Part shown: one piece after another, positions 1 through 34,710 of the stretch | Numbering within the stretch: position 1 is the first letter of the stretch | How the letters are laid out: every line of letters begins with the position of its first letter | Source of the DNA: Cynocephalus volans | Taxonomy: Eukaryota; Chordata; Mammalia; Dermoptera; Cynocephalidae | DNA: 64,000 bases | Reading direction: 5' to 3' | Assembly: GCF_027409185.1 (NCBI RefSeq) | Contig: NC_084467.1 | Coordinates: 15,986,501-16,050,500 of the forward strand | Translations under genes and position numbers: made by a program | Notes under the pieces: generated by a model | The model's input: the letters and a program-made list of their open reading frames with translations, nothing else | Databases searched by the model: none | What the model was told of the DNA's origin: nothing

Positions 1-1264
1 GCAAATGGGGGTATTTTGAAGGTAATTTATGTTCATTCTTTCCAACTCTGTGTCGCCTATTATCTTTGTGGATGGAGGTGCATTTTCTTTTTCCAAACGT
101 AAGCTTTCTTGTGTGCTGTGCCTGCTTTGTGCCTCCCCAACCTAGAGCAGGCTCAGTGGGGACAGTTGCTGTGGCCCTGGAGGGCCAGTGCTGGCTGTGC
201 TCAGCCCACAGCTCACTCTTTCACTCACCCACTCTCATCCCCTCGGTCCTCGCAACAGTTCCTGCCCCTGGCACTGAAGACTACAGGCTCAGGGCAGTGG
301 AACAGTACACTCAGGATCTCTAGGGCACCCGGACTCCCGCCCACCTCCCTCCTGAGGTCTCAGTGCAGAAGGGCAGGTAGGGCGGTCTCCAAAGGCACAG
401 GTGAAGCCACCAGCTTCAGACCAAAAATCAGGAGGGGAAACAGCTGGGGTGGCAGGAACCAACTTGAAATGCAGCTTACCCAGGGCTGTATCCTTAAGTG
501 AAGTACCAGGCCAGTCCTCAGGGTGACCGTGGTCAGGACTGAAGGGTGGATAATGTGGCCTAAGTGTGGCTCCCCAGACCCCATGGTCCCCCGGCCTCCC
601 AGGTGCCCGCATGATGACCCTCAGGTGGCAGTGACCTTGCCACTGGGCAAGACGTTTTCTTCCACTGAGCAGAAGGGATCTTCCCCTGCAAACTACCTCC
701 CCCACAACGTCTTTCTCCCTGATACCAAAAAGAATTCTGGACCTCCTCCTCCTGCTGTCAGTGCAGTGGCCTTTGTGAAGGAAGAAACTGAGGGGAGAAG
801 GTCTGGCCCCAGGTGGGGCTCTCCTTTCCTCCCCCAGCCCTGCCACCAGCTCTGCCATGTGCCTTGGACCTGGGCAAAGCTAAGAGTAGGAAACAGCCCC
901 GCTCAGTTTGAGCTGGGGGTGATCTTGGCAGGGCTCCTTTCCTCTCACCCCCAACCTTCTCAAAAGAGGCCGGTGACCTCTCAGGTGACTTGGAAACTCC
1001 TGGATGAATTTCATTCTGACTTAATTTGATGTGTACACAAACCAACTGTTCAGAGATTCTCCTTGTGCAGAGATTCTCCTGTGTTTTTATGTTCCTGTTT
1101 AAAAGAGAAGTTTACTTATCAGTAATTATAAATAAATGAATATTCTCTTTAAAAAATTCTGTTGGGAATATGAATGATTGATATTTTTTTCTTTGTACAA
1201 ATCTGTATTTTAAAAATTTTTAAAACATTAATAAAGTTAACAACAAAAAAATATAATGAAGGAA

Positions 1265-1495
1265 AAAATGGTATAGCATAAAGGTTAAAGGTTTGCACTT
1301 TGGAGATGAACAGCCTCCAAACTGTGTGGCTCTGGGCAAATCGTTTCATTATTGTGACACTCAGTTTTCCTCATCTGTAAAATGGGGATGATAGTATTCA
1401 CCCCATAGCATTGTTGTGAGGATTGAATGAAATAATGAAATACTAAAAGCCCAGTGTTTGACCCTCAGGAAGCTCTCAATAAATGTTGCCTGTTA
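1265..1495 (+). repeat. MIR SINE
   Basis: Shows the MIR core: tRNA-related part, CTCTGGGCAAATCGTTTCAT, then TTCCTCATCTGTAAAATGGGG and a CTCAATAAATGTTG end. Confidence 0.85.
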
Positions 1496-2585
1496 ACCTT
1501 TATTAAGGGTGACAAATTTTGGTCCTTTGAGGATGGTTTAATTTTTGCAAACAGGCAACAGCCTTTTTATAGGCAATTTAGTCACTCCTTTGACAAACTA
1601 CTTATGGGTGCTAACTGTTGCTAGGGCTGGGACCGGTTCACGGCAGTGAATAAGACGAAGTCCCTGTCTTCACAGAGCGCTCAGTCTATCCGTGGGGAAA
1701 TGAGATCTACATGATTATAGTACTTCATGACAAGTGTCATCCAGGGAAGAAAGAGCTCTGGGGACAAGTAACAGAAGAGTGGAACCTGTCTCAGGGCAAG
1801 GCTGCCCTGAGGAGGGGATGTTTCAGCCAGAGCACAAGAAAGATCATCCAGTTAGGGAATGAGGTTTGGGGAGAGGTGAAAACGAGGACCGTCTACAGGA
1901 CTAAGCCCAGCGTTCTTGAACCTCAAGGAAGCAGGCTGAGGAAGGCACTTATGAAAGAAGGATTCCAGAAATTATTTGAACACGGTCTGCTTGAAAGAAC
2001 AATACTCATTTGGCTGTAGAGAGGCTGGGATGTTTATTTAAGATGAAAGCATTCTCATTTTGCACTCCCATTGGGCAGAACACATTTCTGCAGAGCTGTG
2101 TTTTCCAAGCAGCACATGCTCTATTGTTCGGCGCTGATTGTGTTTCTTAGAACCCTAAAGCACAGTCCCAGATTCCCATGGAAATAAATAGAAGCATGTC
2201 TATTTCTGCTACTCTCACGGAGGCTGCTAATTGCTTATGTAAGCTACACGATTCTTTACGATTTCCTTTTGGTGGGGAAGAGGGCGTGACTGTAATTGAC
2301 AGACTCTAGAGGTACTTTGGGTGCCTGTGTCTGGAATGGAACCAGAAAATACTGTTCAAGAATAAATAATGGATTGGCCTAATAAGTCCCACATGTGTGT
2401 AATATTTTGTATATGATTATATGAGCACAAAACAGATGTGGAAGGAACACTCAGTCTGTTAACATAGACCTATGCCCAAGGGGAAGGTGAGAGGAAGGAG
2501 GAGTTGAAGGGGATGGGAAGGAGGAGTTAAGAGGGAAAAAAATTAAAAACACTATGACTGGACAGAAAAAAATGCAGTATAATAG

Positions 2586-3115
2586 TTCTATTAGTTATCT
2601 ATTGCTATGTAACAAGTTACCCCCAAAATTTAGTAGCTTGGACAACAAACATTATCTCACAGTTTCTGCAGCCCAGGATTTTGGGCTGAGCTAAGAATTT
2701 TGATCCTCTGGCTTAAGGTCTCTTGCACCACTGCAGTTAAAGTGAAAGCCAGGGCTGCAGTCTCATCCAAAGACTTGACTGGGGGTGTATTCACTTCAAA
2801 GATCACTTGCATGGTTGTTGGCAGAATTCAGTTCCTCTTGGGGGTCTGCTGCTGCTGCTGCTGCTATTCAGTTCCTTGTTATGTGGGCCTCTCTGGAGGG
2901 CAGTTTACAACACAGCAGCTGGCTTCTCTTAGGACAAGCACACAAGAAAGCAAGAAAGAGTGAACAAGGCAGAAACCAAAGTCTTCTGCAACGTAACCAT
3001 GAAAGTGACATTCCATCACTTTTGACAATTTCTATTCCTTAGAAACAAGTCATGAAGGTTTAGCTCACATTCTAGGGGAGGGCATTACACAAAGCCATGA
3101 ACACCAGGAGGTAGG
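2586..3115 (-). repeat. MLT1-type MaLR LTR
   Basis: Begins TTAGTTATCTATTGCTATGT and runs to the matching AACACCAGGAGG end, the reverse complement of an MLT1-family LTR as I remember it. Contains a (CTG)6-7 stretch at 2846-2865. Confidence 0.75.
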
Positions 3116-3885
3116 CATTCTAAAGACGTAAAAATTGAAAATGGACATGGGAAAGGAAAAGAAAAGAAAATGAAAAAAGTAGATAAGAGAGGCAGGAGGG
3201 TCAAAAGAAGCAGGCCGGGTTAGCTCCATTGGGGAGTTTGACCTTATTCTAAAGGGCAGCCATCAGTTTCAGGCAGGGGGTGATATGGTCAGCTTTGTGA
3301 TTTAAATAGTTCAGTCTTGCTACATCAAGAAATAGTAGAGATATGAAGAAAACTATCAGAAAAAATAGCTAAAAAGGTAAAGTATCATTGTCTGGACTAG
3401 GCTTAGGAAGAGTTGGGATGGGAGATTGTTGCTGTTCATTATAAGCCTTTCTACAGACACTGTTAGTGTTTTTTTAAACCACATATATGTTACTTTTATT
3501 TAAAAGAATTTTTAATTCAAAAAACAGAAAGAGAATAGAAAGGGAGAAGCCACAGAAAGGAAATTCACTCAGCAATAATGTCGTGCAAGTTCTAGAGGAC
3601 AAACGCAGCAGCTGACTCTGTTGAGGTGGGGGTATGAGTTGTTCCGCACCCCTGTTGTTTCCTTCCAGCCTCTCTTCGCTGCCTCTCTCCCCCACTCCCG
3701 AAGGAGTGACTCACATGGTGAGGAATTGAAAGTATTGCCCAGCCCCTTCTTCTCACCTTCCCCTTGGGCATGAGGCTGCCTATGAGGGCTTGTATCCCCA
3801 GACGGCTCTCACAAAAGGGCTGGGATCCAGCGGGCCTGGGCATTCGGGGATATAAGGTTTAACATTACAATCTCCGTCCTTACAC

Positions 3886-4250
3886 AACTCACACTTTAGA
3901 AAGAGAGCTGGAAAAGGGGCATCTAGCTCAGTCTCGAGAAGGTCAAAGAAGCTTCCTGGAGGAGATGACCTCAAGAATGAATGGGGACTCTTTCAGAGAG
4001 GTAAATCAAGCCAGAGGGAGCAGCATGATGGTTGGGACAACTGCAAGAAATTCTGCATTGCTGGACCATAAAGGGCAGGGCAGGGGGACAGCGAGAAAGA
4101 TGCTGGGACCAAATAGTGAAGAGCCTTCTGAGCCAGGCCTGGAGCTTGGACTTTACCCTTAGGGCAATGGGCAAGGGAAAAGAGCCTGTGAAGGATTTTA
4201 CACAGCAGGTGATGTGGCCGTATTTGTACGTAAACAATCGCTGCAGGGCA
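3886..4250 (-). repeat. Old mammalian interspersed repeat, copy 1
   Basis: Reads CTTCCTGGAGGAGATGACCT, then GAGCTTGGACTTTACCCTTA and TTTTACACAGCAGGTGATGT. The same family recurs at about 29860-30620 and 59395-60200. I do not assign a family name, and the strand is given only by analogy. Confidence 0.5.
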
Positions 4251-5087
4251 GCAAATACACTGGACTGCATGAACCACAGATTGCCTCAATTTCTTCACGG
4301 GAGCAACAACGTCTTCCTGCTCCACCGCCACTGCGTTTCCATCCACTTGCCCCAGGCTAAACAGAGATGCCTCTTCCCAGTGAAATCTCACTCTCTGCTC
4401 ACCCGTTCAGATTCTAACCTCCAAAAACGACAGCCCAGGAGTTTCAAGTAGCAGGATTTTGATCCGACTGCAGCTTTGCTCTGTCAACAGTTTTAGCAAA
4501 ACCTCCTTCTACCTCTGCTGGCAATTTAGAGATAGCACTTCTGAAATGGTCTGTGGATAAAAGATGTTGCTGCCCTGGGAAAATTTGTCTCCTGCCAGGA
4601 GGAGACAGAGAGCACTGGAACCATGCCAAAGGACGCTGTCCAGAGAGGGAAGGTCAAACAGCCCTCAACAGCTTTCTTTTTTTTAAGCCTTGCCTTTTTC
4701 CATTTTTACATTAGCATCAGCTTCCCCCACCCTGTGTCCTTTGGGGGAAGGTTAAGTGATGCTTCTTAGGAATATTATGTACTTTGCCAAAACTCTGCAG
4801 TCTTGCTCTCCTGGAGAGAAAAGGGTATATGAAAACACAAGGATGTCCTCACGGCGGAGTGTGGACCAGAAGAGAATCCCGTGGCCTCTCCAACAACCCC
4901 CTCCGTCCTCCTCGAATTCTTGTGTCTGAGCATACCAAAGCCTGCCTAGTACACAGTTGGTGTTTAATAAACGTTCTGTGAATGAATGAAATTCTCATAT
5001 AGAACGTTAAGTCTGCAATGTAAACAAATATCTCAGCAGAAAACCATATATCCTATTCCCAGTTTCACCTTTTGTGGGGTTATGTTT

Positions 5088-5492
5088 TAGTCTGTTTGTG
5101 TTGCTTATAACAGAATACCTGAAACTGGGTGATTTATAAAGAAGAGAGGTTTATTTGGCTTATGATTCTGGGACAGCTGCATCTGGCGCAGGCCTCAGGC
5201 TGCTTCTACTCATGGCGGAAAGTGGCAGGCAGCCGGCGGGTACAAGCAGATCACACAGTGAGAGGAAGCAAGAGAGAGAGCGAAGGCGCCAGGGTCTTTT
5301 TAAACAACCAGTTCTCCCTGGAACTAATAGAGCAAGAACTCACTCATTAATCCCCCCTGCCCCAGGGAGAGCATTAATCCACTCATGAGGGATCCGCCCC
5401 CATGACTCAATCAGTTTCCAACACTGCCACATTGGGGATCCCATTTCCGCATGAGTTTTGGAGGGAACAACACATCCAAACTCCATCAGGAT
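5088..5492 (-). repeat. MST/MLT-type MaLR LTR
   Basis: Starts TTAGTCTGTTTGTGTTGCTT, continues ACCTGAAACTGGGTGATTTA and TCATGGCGGAAAGTGGCAGG, and ends ACACATCCAAACTCCATCA: the reverse complement of an ERVL-MaLR LTR. Confidence 0.8.
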
Positions 5493-5935
5493 ACTACTAA
5501 AGGGATGTGAGATGTTATAGGAGAATCTCAAAACGGTCCCCTGAGACCTGAGACCCTTGGTGCCACCATGAACTTTTCCATTTCAGGAGAATAGATGGGG
5601 ACAAATGGAATCAGGACCATTGTCCCTAAGAAAGCATCCCCCGTGCCCCTGTCACAGTAAGGCTGTATCGCTGCCCTGAGAAATGAGAACATGGAACCCC
5701 TGTAATCACTGCTGAAAGCCTCTTTGTTCAGAAATCCACTTGCTTGCTCTTTCTATACAGACGTCTGCCCAAGAATCAAGATTCACACTGCTTGGTTCAG
5801 ACTGTCAGAAGCAACTTAGATTTTTTTACAGATGGAGAAGTGAACAAGTCCAACCTACAATGGAAGGTTAATTAACATTAGTCTGGAGGTTTCATTTGCA
5901 GCAGATTCGTTACACATCACAGGTCCAGTAAGTTT

Positions 5936-6118
5936 TTTTTTTTTTTTTACATTTTAAAGACATTTATTTATTTATTTATTTATTTATTTTTGTCTTTTTC
6001 GTGACCGGCACTCAGCCAGTGAGTGCACCGGTCATTCCTATGTAGGATCCGAACCCGCGGCGGGAGCGTCGCCGCGCTCCCAGCGCAGCACTCTACCGAG
6101 TGCGCCACGGGCTCGGCC
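5936..6118 (-). mobile_element. tRNA-derived SINE (CYN-like), subtype B
   Basis: On the - strand: GGGCCGAGCCCGTGGCGCAC, a B-box-like GGTTCGGATCC, a second unit and an A-rich tail (here T-rich with ATTT repeats). Flanked by a perfect 18 bp duplication CACAGGTCCAGTAAGTTT at 5918-5935 and 6119-6136. The first unit has GCGCTGGGAGCGC in place of the Ile-type anticodon arm. Confidence 0.9.
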
Positions 6119-7639
6119 CACAGGTCCAGTAAGTTTGTCCGTAGCTTAGGGGAGCACATCCAAAAGCTTATAACAAATTCACTCTTTAACTCAAGACAAC
6201 CAATACAATGTCACTTAGCAAACATGTCTTACAAAATGTAGTCATCACAAGCCTCAGGATAAAAGGTTATGTGTCTCGGAGATTAAGAAAATCTTTGCAG
6301 TTAAAACATTGAATATCTCAGAGAACCTCTTGTTTCTTCCCTGTAGCATTAAAGAGAAGAGCTGTCACGATAATGAGACACAGTAGATGAGCGGAGTTGA
6401 AGGAGATCTCTGCCCCAGCTAAGCTTCCACAGGCGAGCCTGTGTTCAGAGTGTGAAATTTGTCCAGCCAAAGGATAATCTCAAGGGAGCATTTAAATCTA
6501 TAATTAAAATTCTCTGAGATCAATAAAAAAATGTTAGACAATATCTGATTTCTGTGTGCCTCTATAAATAAATTGGAAACACACCTACTTATGTCTCTTC
6601 CAAATAAATATGATTGAATATCACAAGGGGCCGGTAAATCCTCCATCAAGGAAGACCGTCAGCGAGATCAGAACACACACACAGCATTTTCTCTGCCATC
6701 CTGGTGTGTGTGGTGGCCTCCCATCCTCACCATGTCTTCTCACAAGATTTTCATGATCAAGTGATTCCTGACCAAGAAACAAAAGCAAAATCAGCCCATT
6801 CCCCAGTGGATTTGGATGAAAACTGGTGATAAAATCAGGCACAACTCCAGGAGGAGACGTTGGGGAAGAACCAAGCTGGGTCTATAAAAAATTACACATA
6901 GACGGCACACGTATTTACCAATTGATCGATGTCACTATCATCTTACCGTTATCAAGCTGAAAATCTGGACATTTGGACATGTTTTATCTTTGTTTCTATG
7001 TTCTGAACAAGCAGATTGATTCCTTAATAAATATGTGAAAGCTTTTGTTTGACACACACACACATACATGCGCACGCACATACACACACATGCACACATT
7101 TTGCTCAAACAGTCATCCAACTGTTCATGGCCAACAGTGCACCCCATAGCCAAGCATGCCTGGAGCACAGAACTTTTCAGACGATTGAGGAATCCCTCCT
7201 TCAGCAACAGCTACAATCTGCATGTCCCTTGACTTAGGAGACATGAGAGGGATGGACAGGGAGAAGGAAAGGGATGCAAAACTGTCACCTGTTCTCTCTT
7301 GGTGTCCCGCCTTTTCCACGGCACCCCCATCAGAAGAATCAAAATAAAGACTAAGATGCCCCTGAGGTTGGCTGGTCCTAAGCAATGAAAATTTCCATCC
7401 TCAATGTTTCAGAAATAGGCACTCTGAGATGTGCACTACTGCAGGGCGAAGTTCAACTCAAGGTTTATGTGTGACAAGGTTCATCATTAAAATGCAGTTG
7501 TTGAAACCACTAAGTGTAAAGAAAACAGAATAAACTTTGTGAACTTTAACACACTTTTCAATTGTAAGTTCATTTTTTTAAAATTTGAAACCATGAATAA
7601 GTTAGAATAAAATTTTCAAAAAAAGCTTTCATTATGTTA

Positions 7640-8160
7640 AAAAGCCTTCCACGTGAAATGCTTACTTAAATATTACACACAGAAAATTGCACAAATCATT
7701 GTGAACAGTGAGATGGATTTTCATCACATGAACTTACAAGGATCAAGACGGAGGATGTCACCAGCACCCAAAAGTCTATTCAAGTCTCCTTCTAGTGACT
7801 ACCCTCCCCAGGGCAACTACTACCCACTATCCTGACCTCTAACACTATAGATAAGTTTTGTCTGCCTTTGAACTTTAGATAAGTGGAATCACATAGTATC
7901 TACTTGTTTATGTTTGCCTTTAAGTCATCAGTATGTTTATAAAACATACCTATGGTGTTGCATGTAGTTGTATACTATTCACTGTTAGGCTGTTAATATT
8001 ACATTGAATATACCACAAATTGCCCAGTGTACTGTAGATAGGCATGTGAGTTGTTTCCAGTTTTTCACTATGTTGAACAGTGCTGCTATAAACATTCTTG
8101 GGGAACGTATGTATGTATTTCTGTGAGTCTATACCTAAGATTTAAATGACTGGGTCCACA
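7640..8160 (-). repeat. Old L1 3' fragment
   Basis: Reads like the reverse of an ancient L1 3' region (AAGTGGAATCACATAGTATC, GTTTCCAGTTTTTCACTATG). A (CA)/(TA) microsatellite follows to about 8208. Confidence 0.6.
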
Positions 8161-8208
8161 TACACACGCACACATATATACACACACACATACATATATA
8201 TATATATA
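8160..8208. repeat. CA/TA microsatellite
   Basis: Mixed CA and TA dinucleotide repeats with interruptions, ending in seven or more TA units. Confidence 0.85.
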
Positions 8209-8829
8209 TTTCAGTATGTTTAAAATCACCAATTCAAAGATGGATCCTTTTGCAGTTGCCTTGTTTTTATATGCTTCCTATTCTTATTCATTCCTCCACA
8301 GCTTGGCACTAGGACTGTGCTGAAGCATACAATTTGAGCCCTGAAATGAGTTAGTCTGTGCCTTTCTACTTAAGCAACACTTAGGTGCGTCTCAGATCAG
8401 ACAAATGTCTCCTTGCTTCGAAGCTCACTGAATCACACACAGAGACACATAACAACACCTACAAAAAAAGCTTCACATGTCTTCCAGGGCCGCTTATCCA
8501 CAGCCAGCCTTCCTGGTAAAGAGTAGAGGTGTCCGTGATTGCAGAAACATTTGAAAAATGGCAGTGCCACAAAATATAACTCCTCAGCTCAAGGTTGAAC
8601 AAATAAATCACAAAGACTTTGTTTGGATCCCAATTTGAATAACTGTAAAACAAGACATGGGAAAATCTGAATATTGACTGGATATTAAATGATATTATGG
8701 AGTTACAGCTAATCTGTTCAGAGATGATAATAATATTGTTTTTGTTCTTATCTCTTATAAATGAGATAGAAATGTCTTAGAAAGACATGAGTGTATCTTC
8801 AGTTGTAGATACTGATGTGTTTACAAATG

Positions 8830-9010
8830 AAATAATATGTCTGGGATTGGCTTCAAAATAATGGAGCAGGCGTAGAAAGGCTGAAGTGAAAAAATAATGG
8901 CCATTTGTTGATAATTGTTGAAGCTGGATGACAGGTACATGGGGTTCGCTATACTATTCTGTTTTTGTATACGTTTGAAAATTCTCATTTTAAAAGCAAG
9001 AAAAATAATA
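8830..9010 (+). repeat. L1 3' end fragment
   Basis: Contains TTGTTGAAGCTGGATGACAG, GTACATGGGG and an A-rich end, the 3' end pattern of older L1M elements. A related copy lies at about 28440-28610. Confidence 0.65.
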
Positions 9011-9651
9011 AAAAAACCACTCTGTATGAATCCGTTTATTAGCCATTCCTAATAGGAGGTCTGGGAAACAGGGTTCTGCCATTAACAAACTGTGACTTCC
9101 AGCAAGTTTCTCAAACTGTGGCCTTCGGGTGAGATTTCTCTTGGGGGTCCTAAGAAGCTCGTGGGCTGCGCACCTGTGGAGGAGTCTAAGGTGACTGGGG
9201 AGGGCAATGACTCCAGGCAGGACAACGTGAAGGTTAACGTCAGCTCTGACACTTACCTGCATGTGACCATGAACACCACCCCTTCTATGTCTGTTTTCTT
9301 ATCTATAAAAATGGCATTCCTATATCATTGGTGGGAAAGGTAAATAAATTAAAAGACGCACGAGAGTTGACAATAAATATTAGTTTCCTTTCTCGGTTTC
9401 TCGATTTTGTCCAGGACCAGTGATGTTTACATTCAGGATCTGCCTGAACATGCAACCCAACCACCTGAGTTCAAGGTGCAAAAGGGTAAACCACCACCCG
9501 AGGCGCAAGTGCGCGCACATCGCCCTCGCGCGCCGAGCTGGGGAACCGCCACGGGCGCCCGCCCCGCCCACCAGCGTCCGCGCCTGCGCAGAGGCGCCGT
9601 GCTAAGTTTGTTGTGACCAGAGTCCCGGACGCTTGTGGCGGCGGCGCCACC

Positions 9652-23207
<13,556 letters not shown>

Positions 23208-23560
23208 TGGCTCTGCACACAGCTGGTAAATTACTAAAAGAACTTAGTAGCATCTGTGTCGTGATGGTCTGTGAATGCTGAGGGAGGGACTCCTAGGTGT
23301 GAGAGGGTGGGAGTCAGTGGACAAGATGGCACATAGAAGGCTGGTCAACCAGAGAGGGCCTCAGGTTTGGCAAATGGAAGGGGGAACTTGGGTAGCAGAA
23401 GCACAGCCTTAAATGTGTAAACCAACAAGGCTGGCTGTGTCCCAGTAAAGCTGGACACTGAAATTTGATTTTATGTGTCACTAAATATTCTTTGAATTTT
23501 TTTCAACTATTTAAAAATGGAAAATCCATTTTCAGCTAGCAGGCCATACCAAGACAGGTA

Positions 23561-23602
23561 GCAGGCCAGACTGGCCCGCAGGCCAGACTGGCCCGCAGGC
23601 CA
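23561..23602 (+). repeat. 17 bp tandem duplication in the PINK1 3' UTR
   Basis: The unit GCAGGCCAGACTGGCCC occurs at 23561-23577 and again, identical, at 23578-23594, with a partial third unit following. It sits in a hAT-type element end (GCCAACCCCTGGTCTAGA). Confidence 0.85.
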
Positions 23603-24236
23603 GTTTGCCAACCCCTGGTCTAGATGAATTTGAAGGGCTTAACTCTAACAAATAATGCTGACTAGGTCTCCTTGTGTATCATTGCTAAAAATAATGTAAG
23701 ATTATCCCTGCATACAAATCCAAAGGAGTGCATTCTCCGCACCAGGTGAGAAGATACTCTCAGGTGCTGACCAAAAAACCCTGTCTTAACCCCCTGGTCT
23801 GTAGGTGTGGCTGAGCCAAGGAGGGTTAGACCTGCACTCCACATCGTAAAGGGTCAGGCCAACGCAGGGGTTATTACAGCAGAGTTTCACCGTGACATTT
23901 GCCCCTAACATGTGGACTGTGGCTCATCTGAAAGAGGCAGACATGGATGGCATCAGTCTGCATGTGCCACCTGGGTTAAGGCAAACATTTGCATGGGTCA
24001 ATATATTCGGATATCAGAATGAAAAAACATCTAAGTGAGACCTGGGAGGTAGGGAGCACTTAAGTTATGCACTCTGGAACAGCTCTGGTGTTTTTGAGAA
24101 AGCATTTCCACAGAGCCCCTCCAGCTACTGAATTAATCTCTCATAGCTAAATTGACAGATGAAATGGAAATTAACAATGTGGTGTTTTAAACTTGCTGAT
24201 TTCCCTTTTGACTAGTTTTTACAGGAATTGTGAATT

Positions 24237-24242
24237 ATTAAA
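24237..24242 (+). terminator. PINK1: Probable PINK1 poly(A) signal ATTAAA
   Basis: ATTAAA in an AT-rich setting about 1.03 kb after the stop codon. I saw no AATAAA on this strand between 23208 and this point. Not confirmed by transcript data. Confidence 0.5.
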
Positions 24243-24677
24243 TGCAAATTTGTAACTGCAGAATATGTATGTGCCTTGAACTCAGTATTTGGCTTTAAGA
24301 ATGATTCTTATACCATAAAGATGAGAATATTTTGTGGGCAGATACCAACAGTGGAGAAGAGATTTCACATATAATCTTATACATGCTTTTCAGGCACACA
24401 GCTATTGCCTAAAGCAAGTGAACGTATACTTAAGGCTGTCTTCCACCAAACAATTCCATAACTTGATTAGTCCAGCGCTATCATTCTAGATTTCCCATTT
24501 CAGTGGTCCCCACACCCCAGTGTATTAACAACTCTTTTATCCCTTCAGAAATTATAAAGTGCTGTCATTTCACAGTTAAAAGGCAGTCCAGTCTTAGTCT
24601 TTGTATCTGGTCATTACTGAATAGCACCCCCACCACCATCATGACAGGGCCAGGGAAGTTTGAGGGCAACGTCTCTC

Positions 24678-24683
24678 TTTATT
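24678..24683 (-). terminator. DDOST: DDOST poly(A) signal AATAAA
   Basis: TTTATT on the + strand, so AATAAA on the DDOST strand, about 210 bp after the stop. The implied 3' UTR of roughly 230 nt is short, as expected for this gene. Confidence 0.7.
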
Positions 24684-24890
24684 TTAGAAATCAGAGTGAT
24701 ATGAAAAATACCACTTAGCAATTCAAGGTGGAAAAACATACATTAAAATTATTCCCTGACCCCACCCCTTGTACTCTATGCTGCTTCTCCACTGAGGTAA
24801 GGCTGTGCCATTTTCCTACGACTGAAAAAACAAACGAACCCTAACAAAAAGCCCATCTCCATGCTGCTAGAGTCCAGAGCTCTGGCCCCC

Positions 24891-33910
<9,020 letters not shown>

Positions 33911-34569
33911 CTCCTCCTGCCGAAGAACCCGCACCTGGACACCGGAAGTGGCCCGTCCACGGTCGCCCAATCGCGGCTCGTGGCCGCGGAGCACCACCGG
34001 AAGTGGCCGGCTACGCCGGAGACGGAAGTCCAGGTCCGCGGCTCTGGCGGAAAGGAGCCGGGAGCACCGCCGGAAATGCCCGGTGGGGGGCGAATCCTCT
34101 GAACCTTATTGGCGGGAGGGGCGGGAGATTCAGCCTCCCCAAACGAAAAGGCGCAACCCTAGAGAGACAGCTCTGCAGCCGCGGCCAACCAACAAGACCA
34201 AGCGCCCTTTGGCTCCGCCCAGGCCGGGCTCCCGCTCCTGGTCGTGAGCCTGCTTACTGCAAAAGTGGTCCTGCTTCCTGTGGTCGGTCTCCGCCTCCCT
34301 GGCCTTGATCGTCTCATCCCGGAGGGGGCTGGGGCCACCTCTTCGGTCCTCACTAGTGGGCTCTTCACCGGTCCAGGGCAGACCCAGGTCTAGGAACCAG
34401 GCCGCACCTCCCCCATCTCTAGGAAGCAAAGGATTGGAAAAACAAGATCAGGGGCAGGGACACTGAGCCTCCTGCCTGCCTCTCCCGGCTCCAGGGGCCT
34501 CGGCACGGGCCCGTCTTGCCCAGCCTGGCGGCCCATGCTGGAGACAGCGTGGATGGGCGGCGGACTGGC

Positions 34570-34710
34570 CTAGGCGTTAAAAAGCTCCGTAACTTTGGAA
34601 TCAGAGCTGGATTCAGTTTGTAAGCTCCGTCTCTCACTAGGTCTCTTACCCCGGCGCTGCGCTTCTCTCCAGACCGGTTTCCTTGGCTGTAGGTAGGGAT
34701 AATAACGAGG
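34570..34710 (+). repeat. MIR SINE, degenerate
   Basis: TTTGGAATCAGAGCTGGATTC, CTCTCACTAGG and CCGGTTTCCTTGGCTGTAG keep the MIR order. Confidence 0.5.

Larger units (their letters stand above)
1..9489. other. Intergenic region upstream of PINK1
   Basis: No exon of the neighbouring human gene CDA or of any other gene was recognised. Repeats listed separately cover much of it. I see nothing identifiable in about 1-1140, 2020-2580, 3480-3880, 4250-4900, 5500-5900 and 6140-7040. An A-rich stretch with a (CA)-rich microsatellite lies at about 7049-7095. Confidence 0.6.
23208..24260 (+). other. PINK1: PINK1 3' UTR (probable extent)
   Basis: Follows the TGA with no further coding potential. It contains a fragment of a hAT-type DNA repeat around 23530-23625 with a short 17 bp tandem duplication. 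The end is inferred from the poly(A) signal at 24237, which makes it somewhat longer than the human 3' UTR of about 0.8 kb. Confidence 0.6.

Noticed and set aside
1-1030. Possible 3' end of the upstream neighbour CDA
   Set aside because: No stretch matches the cytidine deaminase C-terminus; the human CDA-PINK1 gap of about 14 kb means CDA should lie outside.
5129-5388. Short frames at 5129-5388
   Set aside because: Both lie in a MaLR LTR in reverse orientation and have no conserved product.
9613-9651. PINK1 start 13 codons upstream at 9613
   Set aside because: In frame but in a weak context; the downstream ATG has a GCCACCATGG context and gives the conserved [10 protein letters not shown] start.
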